Shown piece by piece: positions 15,777-24,617 of a stretch of DNA of 64,000 nt; the first letter of the stretch is position 1; each line of letters begins with the position of its first letter. Origin of the DNA: Cyanobacteria bacterium SZAS LIN-3. GTDB lineage: Bacteria; Cyanobacteriota; Vampirovibrionia; Obscuribacterales; Obscuribacteraceae. The DNA is taken from NCBI GenBank assembly GCA_018266215.1, contig JAFEAV010000022.1, positions 1-64,000 of the forward strand, written 5' to 3'. A program made the position numbers and the translations under genes. The notes under the pieces were generated by a model, which saw only the letters and a program-made list of their open reading frames with translations, was not told the origin of the DNA and searched no databases.

Positions 15777-17228
15777 CTATTTCTGACCTTTTTTCGTTTC
15801 GCTGTTCTCAACTGGTTTAACCTGGCTGCCGTTGGCAATATTATCGGGTGGGTCAAGTACCACCAGGTCACCCTCCGATAAACCCTGTACGATCTCCACC
15901 TCTGGACCATGGTCACGCGACAAGTCGACCAGGTTGAAATGCACTAAATTACCGTTCCCGACAACCACGACAAACTGGCCCTCCGGTTTGACCACGATGG
16001 CATTGCTGGGGATGACCAGGGGAGGCTCGTCACGGTGTATGACGAAACGCACACGCGAATACATGCCGGGTAGAAGCAGGTCCTTGCTGTTAGGGATACG
16101 CACTTCCACTCGCAATGTGCGCGATATACCATCGAGTCCACCGGCGACCCGGGCCACTTTGCCGATAAAGGTCCGGCCCGGCTTTTCGGCCACTGTGATT
16201 TCAGCATCCTGACCATTATGCACCGATTGGAAAAATGCCTGGGGCACAAAGACAAAAACACGCAGGACATCGGTGCGGGCAATGCGCAAAAGCTCCTGAT
16301 TGGAAGTGGAACTGCCCTGGGTGATCAGAGCCCCGGCATCGACATTACGCGACGTAATCACCCCATCGCAGGGCGCGACAACCTTCTGAAAGCCTGCTTG
16401 CGCCTCGAGTTTCCGCACATTGGCTTCTTCCGATTCCACCGCTGCTCTGGCCACGCCGACTTTTTCGGCATAGGCCAGCACCTGCTGTTGAGCCGCTTCC
16501 ACTGCGGCGTTTGCTGCAGTCACCGTGGCATTGTCCGTATCCTGGTCGCGCACCTTCGAGTCGCGACTCTCATAGCTTATCGCCCCTTCCTGTGCCAGTT
16601 CCGAATAGCGACCAACCTCAGCGCGCGAAAAGCGCAGAGAGGCGATAGCCTTTTTGACATTAGCCTCGGCGGTCTTCAAATTGGACTTGCCCTGCATCAG
16701 GTCAGCCTGGGCGCTTTTCAGAGCGGATCGCGCCTGCCGCAGGTCGGCCCGGGCCTGTTCCAGCTCCTGCACCACTTCCGGACTCTCGATGATAGCCAGT
16801 GTCTGTCCGGTTTTCACCCGATCGCCGATATCGACCAGACGTTCTTTGAGATAACCGCTTGTGCGGGCATAAACAGGTATGTCCTGCACCGGCTCAATAT
16901 TGGCCGGCAAAATCAAGTCTTCCTCGGTCGGTCCGCGCCTGGCTTTTTCCACCCGCACCAGGGGCACCTCATGAATCACCCCTTCTCTCAGAGCCTCCAG
17001 CTCCTGGCCCCGCGAAAGCCGGGGCAAAATACCGCAAGCGAGAAGCGCTACCAGACCCACGACCAGCACGGCGGCAACAGGCCAGAGCGCCCGCGGTGCG
17101 CCTTCCCTGGCGACAATATCCCGCGACTGATTGGCGTCGACCTTATCGACACCGACATCAGCATTGCTTGTAGTCTCACCCTGGCTTTTTATATCCATAT
17201 CGCGCTGGCTGTCCGTTTCTAACTTCAC
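15777..17228 (-). CDS. RND efflux periplasmic adaptor (membrane fusion protein)
   Basis: A 483-residue HlyD/AcrA-type adaptor. A cytosolic tail (1-48) leads to one membrane anchor (PVAAVLVVGLVALLACGIL). Then come the first lipoyl half (VYARTSGYLKERLVDIGDRVKTGQTLAIIESPE), a long coiled-coil hairpin (about 150-280), the second lipoyl half (VVAPCDGVITSRNVDAGALI) and beta-barrel and membrane-proximal domains. It links the RND permease to an outer-membrane channel. The GTG start follows AGGAGG at 7 nt. It lies 41 nt after the permease gene in the same operon. No TolC-type gene is in the window. Confidence 0.93.
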   Translation of the reverse strand: MKLETDSQRDMDIKSQGETTSNADVGVDKVDANQSRDIVAREGAPRALWPVAAVLVVGLVALLACGILPRLSRGQELEALREGVIHEVPLVRVEKARRGPTEEDLILPANIEPVQDIPVYARTSGYLKERLVDIGDRVKTGQTLAIIESPEVVQELEQARADLRQARSALKSAQADLMQGKSNLKTAEANVKKAIASLRFSRAEVGRYSELAQEGAISYESRDSKVRDQDTDNATVTAANAAVEAAQQQVLAYAEKVGVARAAVESEEANVRKLEAQAGFQKVVAPCDGVITSRNVDAGALITQGSSTSNQELLRIARTDVLRVFVFVPQAFFQSVHNGQDAEITVAEKPGRTFIGKVARVAGGLDGISRTLRVEVRIPNSKDLLLPGMYSRVRFVIHRDEPPLVIPSNAIVVKPEGQFVVVVGNGNLVHFNLVDLSRDHGPEVEIVQGLSEGDLVVLDPPDNIANGSQVKPVENSETKKGQK

Positions 17229-17269
17229 CGGTGGCCCTCCTGGGCATGATAGCAATTAACTAGTGCCTG

Positions 17270-20200
17270 CTAAAGTCCTTCATGATGTACACGTTTGAAG
17301 CGCGCTCTGATCAGAGCAAAAATTACCGGTACAAAAAAGAGCGTGCCGGCCGTCGCCGCCAGCAAACCACCGATAACAGCGCGGCCCAGAGGCGCGTTTT
17401 GCGAGCCGCCTTCACCCAGGCCCAGAGCCATTGGCAGAGTACCGATGATCATGGCTGCGGCCGTCATCACCACCGGCCGGAAACGCGTTGCACCGGCGCT
17501 GAGAGCAGCATGGCCGGCGTCTTTGCCCTCATCCAGCTGTTCGTTGGCAAAGGTGATCATCAAAATGCTGTTGGCCGAAGCCACACCAATACTCATCATC
17601 GCCCCCATCAGAGCCGGCACGCTAAAAGCCGTGGAAGTGGCAAACAGACTCCAGACAATACCGGCAAAAGCACCTGGTATGGCCATGAGAATAATCATGG
17701 GATCGACCCAGGAATGGAAGTTAACCACCAGCAGCAGATAGACCAGCACCAGGGCGAAGGCGATACCGGCAATCAGGCCGAAAAATGCGCTGTTCATAGC
17801 ATCCGCCTGACCACGCACAATAAACTCGCTGCCCTTGGGCAGTTGCGGTTTGAGCTTCTCGAGTATGGCGCGGATGTCCTGGGTGACACCACCCAGATCG
17901 CGGTCCTGGGTATTGACGTAGACATCATAAACAGGCTGAATGCGGTAATGACTGACGATGGAAGAAGTGACACCGCGACTCATCTGCGCCACATTGAAGA
18001 GCAGTTGATTTTGATTGTACTGACCGGCACGGGTATTTTTGTCGGCGCTGACATTCACGGCAGCGGCTCCGCCGCCGGCGGTCGAGCCGCCCGGGGCCGG
18101 CAGCTGGGTCGACATGACGTCCTCGATGGACGAAATCTTGGCGGTGGGAGTCTGCACGGCCAGGTTGTAGTTAACACCGTTTTTGGGATTAACCCAGAAG
18201 TTGGGGGCCACCTGGAAGCTGGAGCTCAGGTTGATTAGCAGAGAATTGGCCACATCGCGCTCGGTCAAACCAAATTGCATGGCCTTGGAGCGGTCCACAT
18301 CCAGTTTTATTTGCGGCCCATTCATCATCTGATGCAAAGTCACATCCACAGCCCCTCTCACCGTCGCCACCTGATCGCGCACTTTTTGCGCCAGGGCAAA
18401 ATTCTCGGCTTTTTTCTTACCCGTCACCTGTATATCAATCGGCGCAGGCAGGCCGGCATTGAGGATCTGACTGACAATATCGGCCGGCTGGAAGAAATAA
18501 CTGACTTCAGGGAAGCGCTGGGAGAGCATCTTACGAATGCGCTTGGCGTACTCAAAGGTATTGCCCTTGCGGTCCTCGGACAGCGATATCAAAATCTCAC
18601 CGTCAAAATTGCTCATCGTGATGTTGTCGCCGTAAGCAAGACTGATACCACTGGTGGGCAGGCCGATATTGTCGATAATGGCCTTCAAATCTTCTCTGGG
18701 GATAATTTCACGAATAGCCGCTTCCACCCGCAAAAACTCACGCTCGGTTTCTTCAATGCGCTGACCGGTGCGACAGACCAGATGTATGCGCAGCTGGCCA
18801 CCGTCCACCTGTGGGAAAAAGTCCTGCCCGAGAAACGGCAAAAGACAGTAAGAAGCCAGATAGAAGCCGCAGAATCCAACAACGGTGGCGCCCTTGTGAC
18901 GCAAACAAAAGGCGAGGAGATCGGTATAGTTTGTCCGAACCCATTCAAAGACACTCTCAACGGCACCGTGGATATGGCCCAGCAGTGATTTGCCCTTCCC
19001 ATGATCGGCGGACTTGCCTTCAGCGTCGTCGGCATGCTCACTTTCAGCAGCGAGCAAATTGCGCGCCATGAGCGGCACAATCGTACGAGAAAGAAGGTAG
19101 CTGGCCATCATGGCAAAAACCACCGACATGCCCAGGGGCACGAAGAGCGAGCGGGCCGGCTCGCTCAAGAGAATGACCGGCACAAAAACAATGCAGATTG
19201 ACAGGGTCGAGACAAAGGTAGGGGTGGCTATCTGAGCGGCACCATCAACGATGGCCTTGACGATTGGCTTGCCCAGACTCATATTGCGGTGTATGTTTTC
19301 CACCTCCACCGTGGCGTCGTCAACGAGCATACCCACAGCCAGAGCCAGGCCGCCCAGGGTCATGGTATTGATTGTCTGGCCGCAGAGATTGAGTCCGATG
19401 AGCGAGCACAAGATAGACAGAGGGATGGAAATGACGACAATAATGGTGCTGCGCCAGCTGCCCAGCAGAAGCAAAATCAAAATAGCCGTGAGACAGGAAG
19501 CGGTCACCGCCTCATTGATCACGCCCTGAATCGCCGCTTTGACGAAGAGCGACTGATCGCAGAGCGGCTCCACGTGCAATGCTTCGGGCAGACCGGCCAT
19601 AACTTTGGGCAATTTTTCACGGATGCCTTTGACCACAGCAATAGTGGATGCGCCGCCACTGCGCAGCACATTGAGCAGAGTCGAGCGACGACCGTCGTGA
19701 TGGACGATGTTTGTCTGCACCGCATAACCGTCATGCACAAGCGCCACGTCTTTGAGATAAATGGTGGCACCGTTGACTATTTTGATTGGTATGTTATTGA
19801 AAGCCTCAATCGCCTGCGGTGAATTGTTGAGTTGCACGGCGTACTCGGTGTCGCCTATCTTGGCCGTGCCCGACGGGATGATAATGTTCTGGGCATTGAG
19901 TGCGGTCGTCACATCGTAGGCGGAGAGCCCCTTGGCCTGCAGCAATTGCGGATCCAGGTCGACCATCACCTGCCTCTGTTTGCCACCGTAGGGCAGCGGT
20001 ATCGAGGCCCCGGGCACGCCGGAAAGACCGGTACGAATGAAGTTAAGACCAAAGTCAAAGAGCTCGGACTCGGACAGTGTCTTGCTGCCCAGACCAAGCT
20101 GCAGAATTGGCACATCGGAAGCATTGAAAGACGTAATCAGGGGCGGCGTAATACCGGGCGGAAAAACCTTGAGCATTGTCTGACAGAGGGAGCCGACCGT

Positions 20201-20521
20201 GCCCACGGCTTTGCCCACGTCCGCGCCCTGGTGCAAGTAGATTTTGATCACCGCCAGGCCCTGCAGTGAACTGGACTCGATATGCTCGATATCGCTTGTC
20301 ACAGTCGTGATGGCCCGCTCGCAGATGGTGGTCATGCGATTTTCCACTTCTTCCGCGGGCAGACCGTTGTAGGACCAGACCACGGTCACGACCGGCTGAT
20401 TAATAAAAGGGAAGATGTCCGTGGCCATGCGCCCGGCGCTGACCACTCCCAGAATAGTTATGAGGAGCGCCATAGCGATAAAGCTATAGGGACGCTTGAG
20501 GGCTAACTCAACAATCCACAT
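17270..20521 (-). CDS. RND-family efflux permease (AcrB/HAE1 type)
   Basis: A 1083-residue proton-driven exporter of full length. It opens with the TM1 segment FIAMALLITILGVVSAGRM and the periplasmic start IFPFINQPVVTVVWSYNGLPAEEVE. TM4 carries the paired acidic residues of the proton relay (GMLVDDATVEVEN). A second TM bundle follows around 900-1070. It pumps toxic compounds from periplasm or inner membrane; the substrate cannot be read. GGGG precedes the ATG at 7 nt. It is first in the operon with the adaptor. A central insertion near residue 515, rich in charged residues (HADDAEGKSADHGKGKS), is probably a cytosolic loop. Confidence 0.95.
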   Translation of the reverse strand: MWIVELALKRPYSFIAMALLITILGVVSAGRMATDIFPFINQPVVTVVWSYNGLPAEEVENRMTTICERAITTVTSDIEHIESSSLQGLAVIKIYLHQGADVGKAVGTVGSLCQTMLKVFPPGITPPLITSFNASDVPILQLGLGSKTLSESELFDFGLNFIRTGLSGVPGASIPLPYGGKQRQVMVDLDPQLLQAKGLSAYDVTTALNAQNIIIPSGTAKIGDTEYAVQLNNSPQAIEAFNNIPIKIVNGATIYLKDVALVHDGYAVQTNIVHHDGRRSTLLNVLRSGGASTIAVVKGIREKLPKVMAGLPEALHVEPLCDQSLFVKAAIQGVINEAVTASCLTAILILLLLGSWRSTIIVVISIPLSILCSLIGLNLCGQTINTMTLGGLALAVGMLVDDATVEVENIHRNMSLGKPIVKAIVDGAAQIATPTFVSTLSICIVFVPVILLSEPARSLFVPLGMSVVFAMMASYLLSRTIVPLMARNLLAAESEHADDAEGKSADHGKGKSLLGHIHGAVESVFEWVRTNYTDLLAFCLRHKGATVVGFCGFYLASYCLLPFLGQDFFPQVDGGQLRIHLVCRTGQRIEETEREFLRVEAAIREIIPREDLKAIIDNIGLPTSGISLAYGDNITMSNFDGEILISLSEDRKGNTFEYAKRIRKMLSQRFPEVSYFFQPADIVSQILNAGLPAPIDIQVTGKKKAENFALAQKVRDQVATVRGAVDVTLHQMMNGPQIKLDVDRSKAMQFGLTERDVANSLLINLSSSFQVAPNFWVNPKNGVNYNLAVQTPTAKISSIEDVMSTQLPAPGGSTAGGGAAAVNVSADKNTRAGQYNQNQLLFNVAQMSRGVTSSIVSHYRIQPVYDVYVNTQDRDLGGVTQDIRAILEKLKPQLPKGSEFIVRGQADAMNSAFFGLIAGIAFALVLVYLLLVVNFHSWVDPMIILMAIPGAFAGIVWSLFATSTAFSVPALMGAMMSIGVASANSILMITFANEQLDEGKDAGHAALSAGATRFRPVVMTAAAMIIGTLPMALGLGEGGSQNAPLGRAVIGGLLAATAGTLFFVPVIFALIRARFKRVHHEGL

Positions 20522-20559
20522 TCAAAAGCCCCAGAAGGTCAAAAATTGCTCTCAAATAA

Positions 20560-20598
20560 ATTATAGGTGGTACGAAATAAACCGGGCGGAAATATTTC
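20560..20598 (-). promoter_or_regulatory. Probable promoter and operator of the efflux operon
   Basis: On the minus strand a perfect TATAAT (20560-20565) lies about 40 nt before the permease start. Upstream of it is the 10-nt palindrome GAAATATTTC (20589-20598), placed where a MarR-type repressor could block the -35 region. No good -35 hexamer is seen. Confidence 0.4.
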
Positions 20599-20708
20599 GA
20601 TAAATAAGATGAAATCTGGATTAACAGCGCTTGACAAGCCGCGCATAACAGAGCGGCGGCCAAAATTTACCCGTCGGCTCAATTTATCCGGGGAGCAAAC
20701 CTTACCTT

Positions 20709-21659
20709 TTAGCCCTCAGGGTCGGGCGGAGGATCGCCGACATTAGCGATAGCGCGCTCGACCAGTTGCGAAAAATACCCCACATCGGCCGGCGTCAACC
20801 CCTGGAAGACCTCGGCCTGAATTGTCAGCGCCAGCTGCATCAAAGGTTCAAAAAGCTCATGAGCTCCAGCTTCAAGCCAGATGCGCGAACAACGCCGGTC
20901 ATTTTGATCCCGGCGCTTAGAGACCAGACCGCGCCCCTCAAGCCGCGTCAGCACCGCCGTCAAATTGCCGCCCACCTGCGCCACCAGGTCGCTCACATCC
21001 GAACACGACAGCCCATCTTCATTCCAGAGACAGCGCAGGATATGCCACTGCGGCGCGGTAATTTCATAAGGCTCGGCCAGCTCGTTAAAACGCCGGGACA
21101 GCAGCATGTAGATGAGCTTGAGGCGGTAGCCAATCGAATAAGGCGGCAGGACATGCTTCACCTCCGGCGCCACATCGCGCTTGCCGCGACAGCAGGGCGG
21201 GCGATAATCGGGCTTGAGATTAACGATGCAGGCATCAACAAAGCGGGAAAAATCGGATTTTTCCACCTCGCTGAATCCGCGAAACAACTGTTCCATCATG
21301 TCGCGTGAAAGGCCGGGTAAGACATCAAAAAGCTGATCGCCGCGCTCGGTCAGAAAGACGCGCCAGACGCGCTTGTCGTTGCGATCCCGGCGGCGCTTCA
21401 CCAGCTTGCGCTCCTCCATGCGGTCGAGCACCTCGGAGACCGTGCCACCAACCTGCACCAGCATCTGCGATAGCTGCGATACAGGTTGCCCGTCTTCCTG
21501 CCAGAGACAGGAAAGCACCACCCAGTGGTTGCGGGTGATTTCATATTGCCCCAGCCGTGCCGCCATGCTCCGCGACACAAGCATGGCCAGGACGCGCAGC
21601 CTGTAGCCCACTGCCTGCCGATGCAAAATGGGTTCGTACTCTTTTGGCAAGCTTCTCAT
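20709..21659 (-). CDS. Tandem-MarR-domain transcriptional regulator
   Basis: A 316-residue protein with two complete MarR winged-helix domains in one chain, at about 12-145 and 172-305. Each has the same order: a helix YRLRVLAMLVSR or YRLKLIYMLLSR; a recognition segment EITRNHWVVLSCLWQEDG or EITAPQWHILRCLWNEDG; and a wing LVKRRRDRNDKR or LVSKRRDQNDRR. MarR proteins normally dimerise, so this may be a covalent pseudo-dimer. It lies upstream of the efflux operon on the same strand, 187 nt away, and probably regulates it. The start is uncertain; upstream in-frame codons exist but none has a clear ribosome site. Confidence 0.88.
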   Translation of the reverse strand: MRSLPKEYEPILHRQAVGYRLRVLAMLVSRSMAARLGQYEITRNHWVVLSCLWQEDGQPVSQLSQMLVQVGGTVSEVLDRMEERKLVKRRRDRNDKRVWRVFLTERGDQLFDVLPGLSRDMMEQLFRGFSEVEKSDFSRFVDACIVNLKPDYRPPCCRGKRDVAPEVKHVLPPYSIGYRLKLIYMLLSRRFNELAEPYEITAPQWHILRCLWNEDGLSCSDVSDLVAQVGGNLTAVLTRLEGRGLVSKRRDQNDRRCSRIWLEAGAHELFEPLMQLALTIQAEVFQGLTPADVGYFSQLVERAIANVGDPPPDPEG

Positions 21660-21832
21660 TAGACGCCGGGGCAAAGTGGGTGCTGCTTTCTGGAGGATAG
21701 CATAGCAAATATTAAAAGTGAGCCGACCCTGTCCAGAATTGCCGCCGAAGCGATAGATGCTAACACGCTCCCCCCAGGGAACGCTCTCCACTCATTTGCA
21801 TCCCCGCGAATTAGAACAAAAGGACCAGGCAC

Positions 21833-22072
21833 ATGCGCGATCAATTAGAGCAGAACGTAGCAAGCAGCTTGCAGTACGCCGTCGACAGCCTCGATGACTT
21901 CCGCAGCTCAGTCTATCAATGCGGCATACAGGCAATGGACAGAGCGCAGGAGCGCTCGCTGACGCCGATATATTTCTCCAGCGTCGCCTCCATGCCGGCA
22001 TTTGACGTCAGAGGCACGCAGACCTCCTCCCAAAATTACTACAAAATCAAAGACGCATTTTCCAAAATCTAG
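21833..22072 (+). CDS. Small hypothetical protein
   Basis: A 79-residue soluble protein of unknown function, helical in the first half. AAAGGA precedes the ATG. It is divergent from the tandem-MarR gene with a 173-nt spacer and lies 76 nt before the TPR-protease gene on the same strand. Confidence 0.6.
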   Translation: MRDQLEQNVASSLQYAVDSLDDFRSSVYQCGIQAMDRAQERSLTPIYFSSVASMPAFDVRGTQTSSQNYYKIKDAFSKI

Positions 22073-22148
22073 ACGGTTGGCGCCAAATAGGATCTAGAAT
22101 AAGACCCTGACAGCGCACTTATCACCTTTTAGAAGAAAGAATCCGCAC

Positions 22149-23105
22149 ATGACCGCACTTGGTCAATTTCAAGAGGGCATAACCCTCTACAACAGCGCCA
22201 ATGAGGCACGCGACACGCATCGCTACGAGGAAGCCCTGCAGGGCTACGAACGGGCCCTCGCGCACCTCGCCTCCGCCGCCGAGCCGCTGCGCATATGCCT
22301 GCATTACGACCTGGCCCTTTGCTATGACTTTGCCGGCGAAGTGGAAAAAGCCGGACGTGAATTTGTCCGCGTAATATCGATGTATACGGCACTCTCTCAG
22401 CAATCGCCGGCGGATCCGGCGGTGAAGAATCTGAAAGAGATCATCGACGGCTGCATCTATCAACTGGAACTGCGCGCCGAAAAGCACCCTCTGGCCGAGC
22501 ACTACTTAAGCTCAGTCACGCCGCGCCGCTTCAAGGCCGCCGACATGCCGCTCAAGCTCTACATCGATGAGAGCGAATACTCGGGCTACGATCAAGAACA
22601 GACCGAGGTGATCATCCGCGCCTTCGACCTCTGGATCAAAGGTGCGGGCCAGCCCTGCCGCGAATTGCATCTGGATAAGCCGCTCTGCTACCAGATCTGG
22701 GACGATCCCGCCGACGCCAACATACGCGTGCACCGAGCCGGCGGCAATGATGATACCGCCAGCGGTGCGACACCCGATATCAATAAATTCACCGCCGGCA
22801 CGGCCAGCGCCACTGCTGCTCGGCTGAATAAATTACTGCCGGCCACATCCGGCGGCCAGACCACCTACATCCACAACAACCGCCTGCGCCAGGCCACCAT
22901 CTGGGCCTACCTGCCGAAATACTCATCGGCGCAATTGAGCGCCAGGGAAAAACGGGTCTTTCAATCCCTGATAGTGCATGAAGCAGGGCACGCCCTGGGT
23001 ATAGACGGACACTCCCCCTTCGGTACCGACCTGATGTACTGGAAATCCCAGCTAAGCGAGCCAACCATGCGCGATCTCAAAACTCTGGCCCTGATTTATC
23101 TATGA
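22149..23105 (+). CDS. TPR-containing matrixin-like zinc metalloprotease
   Basis: A 318-residue protein. The N-terminal 115 residues form TPR-like helices (YEEALQGYERALAHLA; VEKAGREFVRVISMYTAL). The C-terminal part is a metzincin-type protease domain with the zinc site HEAGHALGIDGH (His277, Glu278, His281, Gly284, His288) and a downstream Met-turn candidate at Met296 (DLMYW), as in M10 matrixins. No signal peptide is visible, which is odd because matrixins are usually exported. Its stop overlaps the start of the next gene by four nucleotides (ATGA). The ribosome site is weak. Proteolytic activity is predicted from the intact motif; the substrate is unknown. Confidence 0.8.
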   Translation: MTALGQFQEGITLYNSANEARDTHRYEEALQGYERALAHLASAAEPLRICLHYDLALCYDFAGEVEKAGREFVRVISMYTALSQQSPADPAVKNLKEIIDGCIYQLELRAEKHPLAEHYLSSVTPRRFKAADMPLKLYIDESEYSGYDQEQTEVIIRAFDLWIKGAGQPCRELHLDKPLCYQIWDDPADANIRVHRAGGNDDTASGATPDINKFTAGTASATAARLNKLLPATSGGQTTYIHNNRLRQATIWAYLPKYSSAQLSAREKRVFQSLIVHEAGHALGIDGHSPFGTDLMYWKSQLSEPTMRDLKTLALIYL

Positions 23106-23911
23106 CGGAAAACAAACTTACCCATGTGGGTATTGTCATCCCGACGAGCTTTGAACTGGCTCCGTTTTTTGAAATCTGGCCGCAGCTGGAGACGATAAGC
23201 GAAATCCCCTGGCAAATCTATCGCACCACAATCGGCGCGCTGACCGTCGATATTATTGTTTCCTATATCGGACCGGCCAATGCCGCCGCCGCCACCGAGC
23301 GGCTCATAACCAGAGAAGAAAGCCCGCAAATAATATTGCATGGGGGCGCTGCCGGGGCCATCAACAGTGCGCTGCTCCCCGGTGACATCATCCTCGGCCG
23401 GTCCATAAAGACAGTCTGCTCGCGAGAAATATTAGCCGTCAGACAATCGCTTTTACTCTCGGCCAGCGCCATTCGCTACCTGAAAGATGGGCGCCCCGTG
23501 CACATCGATAATCTGCCGGGAGACGCTCATCTACTGCAATTGGCCACCACCGTCGCCCGGGACGTTTGCAAAAAATGCCCGCCCTGGGACGGCCCGGGCT
23601 GGCCAAAATCCGTAAGCAAACGCCCGTCTCAGGCCACTTGCGGCACCCTGGGCTCCCAGGACGGCTGGACCAAGAGCGTCGACGAGCTGGCTTTTCTTGC
23701 CACTACCTTTGGTGTCGACAGCGAGGATATGGAAAGCGCCTACGTCGCTCAAATCGCTGCAAAACACGACATCCCATGCCTGGCTGTGCGAGTCGTCTCC
23801 AATAATGAACACACCGGCACTCTGGCCAAGGATGAAATACTGCCGGCCATCGGTCTGGCAGCACAACGCGCTGCCATGGTCATTTGCGGCCTGGTCGATG
23901 CCCTGACGTAG
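23102..23911 (+). CDS. Nucleoside-phosphorylase/nucleosidase-fold protein
   Basis: A 269-residue member of the PNP/UDP phosphorylase superfamily. It has the phosphate or ribose loop HGGAAGAINSALLPGDI (about 80-96), the ribose-binding MES motif (Met210-Glu211, in DSEDMESAYVAQIA) and the following strand PCLAVRVVSNN. MTA/SAH nucleosidases have a catalytic Asp where this protein has Asn234; Asn at this place is known in trimeric purine phosphorylases. An unusual Cys/Pro/Trp-rich insertion (about 155-190) is not typical. It is translationally coupled to the TPR-metalloprotease. Its reaction, if any, would be cleavage of a nucleoside or related metabolite. Confidence 0.8.
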   Translation: MTENKLTHVGIVIPTSFELAPFFEIWPQLETISEIPWQIYRTTIGALTVDIIVSYIGPANAAAATERLITREESPQIILHGGAAGAINSALLPGDIILGRSIKTVCSREILAVRQSLLLSASAIRYLKDGRPVHIDNLPGDAHLLQLATTVARDVCKKCPPWDGPGWPKSVSKRPSQATCGTLGSQDGWTKSVDELAFLATTFGVDSEDMESAYVAQIAAKHDIPCLAVRVVSNNEHTGTLAKDEILPAIGLAAQRAAMVICGLVDALT

Positions 23912-23914
23912 GGA

Positions 23915-24445
23915 CTAGTTGTAATCTATTTGCACATGGCGATAGCTGTACGCCAGATCCTTGCGCATCATTTCATTGAGATCGTTGGGGTCCTTCAAAT
24001 CCAGCGTCGCTCGGCGCTGCGCCATCTGGGCCTCGTAGATCTTGTCCGGAGTTACAGGACCATCGCCCAGGCCGAGGAATTTTCTGTACTTTTCCTGGGT
24101 TGGACCGTCCGCCATTTTAAATTCGACAAAAGCATCCTTGGCAATGCCATGAAACATCTTGTCCGGCTCGTCGGCCCGGGCATGATATTTCTTCTCCATG
24201 CGCGCCATTTCGCGGGCAACGAATTGCGACTCCGTCCCAAGCATCTTCTGAATCTCAGCTAGCGGCAAAAGGGGCGGCTGGTCTTGAGCATGTCCGGCCG
24301 GCTTGCCGTCGCCGGCGGCTGCCTTTTGTTTATCGGGATAGCCCTCGGCCTGCAAATTGGACAAACCGCCTGGCTTTCCGCTCGATTGCCCGGCGTCCGT
24401 GTGGTCCCTGGCGGCATCTGCTGCTGTGTGCCTGTCATTACCCAT
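23915..24445 (-). CDS. Hypothetical protein with disordered N-terminus
   Basis: An unrecognised 176-residue protein. Residues 1-55 are Gly/Asp/Lys/Ala-rich and probably disordered; 60-176 look helical and charged (EIQKMLGTESQFVAREMARM). GGGGA precedes the ATG. No export signal. Its stop is 3 nt from the stop of the converging nucleosidase-fold gene. Confidence 0.65.
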   Translation of the reverse strand: MGNDRHTAADAARDHTDAGQSSGKPGGLSNLQAEGYPDKQKAAAGDGKPAGHAQDQPPLLPLAEIQKMLGTESQFVAREMARMEKKYHARADEPDKMFHGIAKDAFVEFKMADGPTQEKYRKFLGLGDGPVTPDKIYEAQMAQRRATLDLKDPNDLNEMMRKDLAYSYRHVQIDYN

Positions 24446-24559
24446 GATAATTTCCCCAGAAAAGGTTACCCGTTAATCTGTTTGTACCCAGCCAGACACC
24501 CCCTGCAACGTTGAGATAAGCCCGGAGTTCTACGATAAACCATAGCAGGAGACAACGAC

Positions 24560-24601
24560 AAAAAATGCCCGGAAACCTTGTGGTCTCCGGGGCATTTTTT
24601 G
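24560..24601 (-). terminator. Rho-independent terminator, usable on both strands
   Basis: AAAAAATGCC pairs with GGCATTTTTT around an inner GGAAACC/GGTCTCC stem and a TTGT loop. It lies 17 nt after the stop of the minus-strand gene at 24618 and ends in a T6 run on that strand. Confidence 0.85.
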
Positions 24602-24617
24602 GCAAAACCAGTCTCAG

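Noticed and set aside
20642..20647. TTGACA on the plus strand upstream of the efflux operon
   Set aside because: No -10 at suitable spacing and no plus-strand gene downstream.
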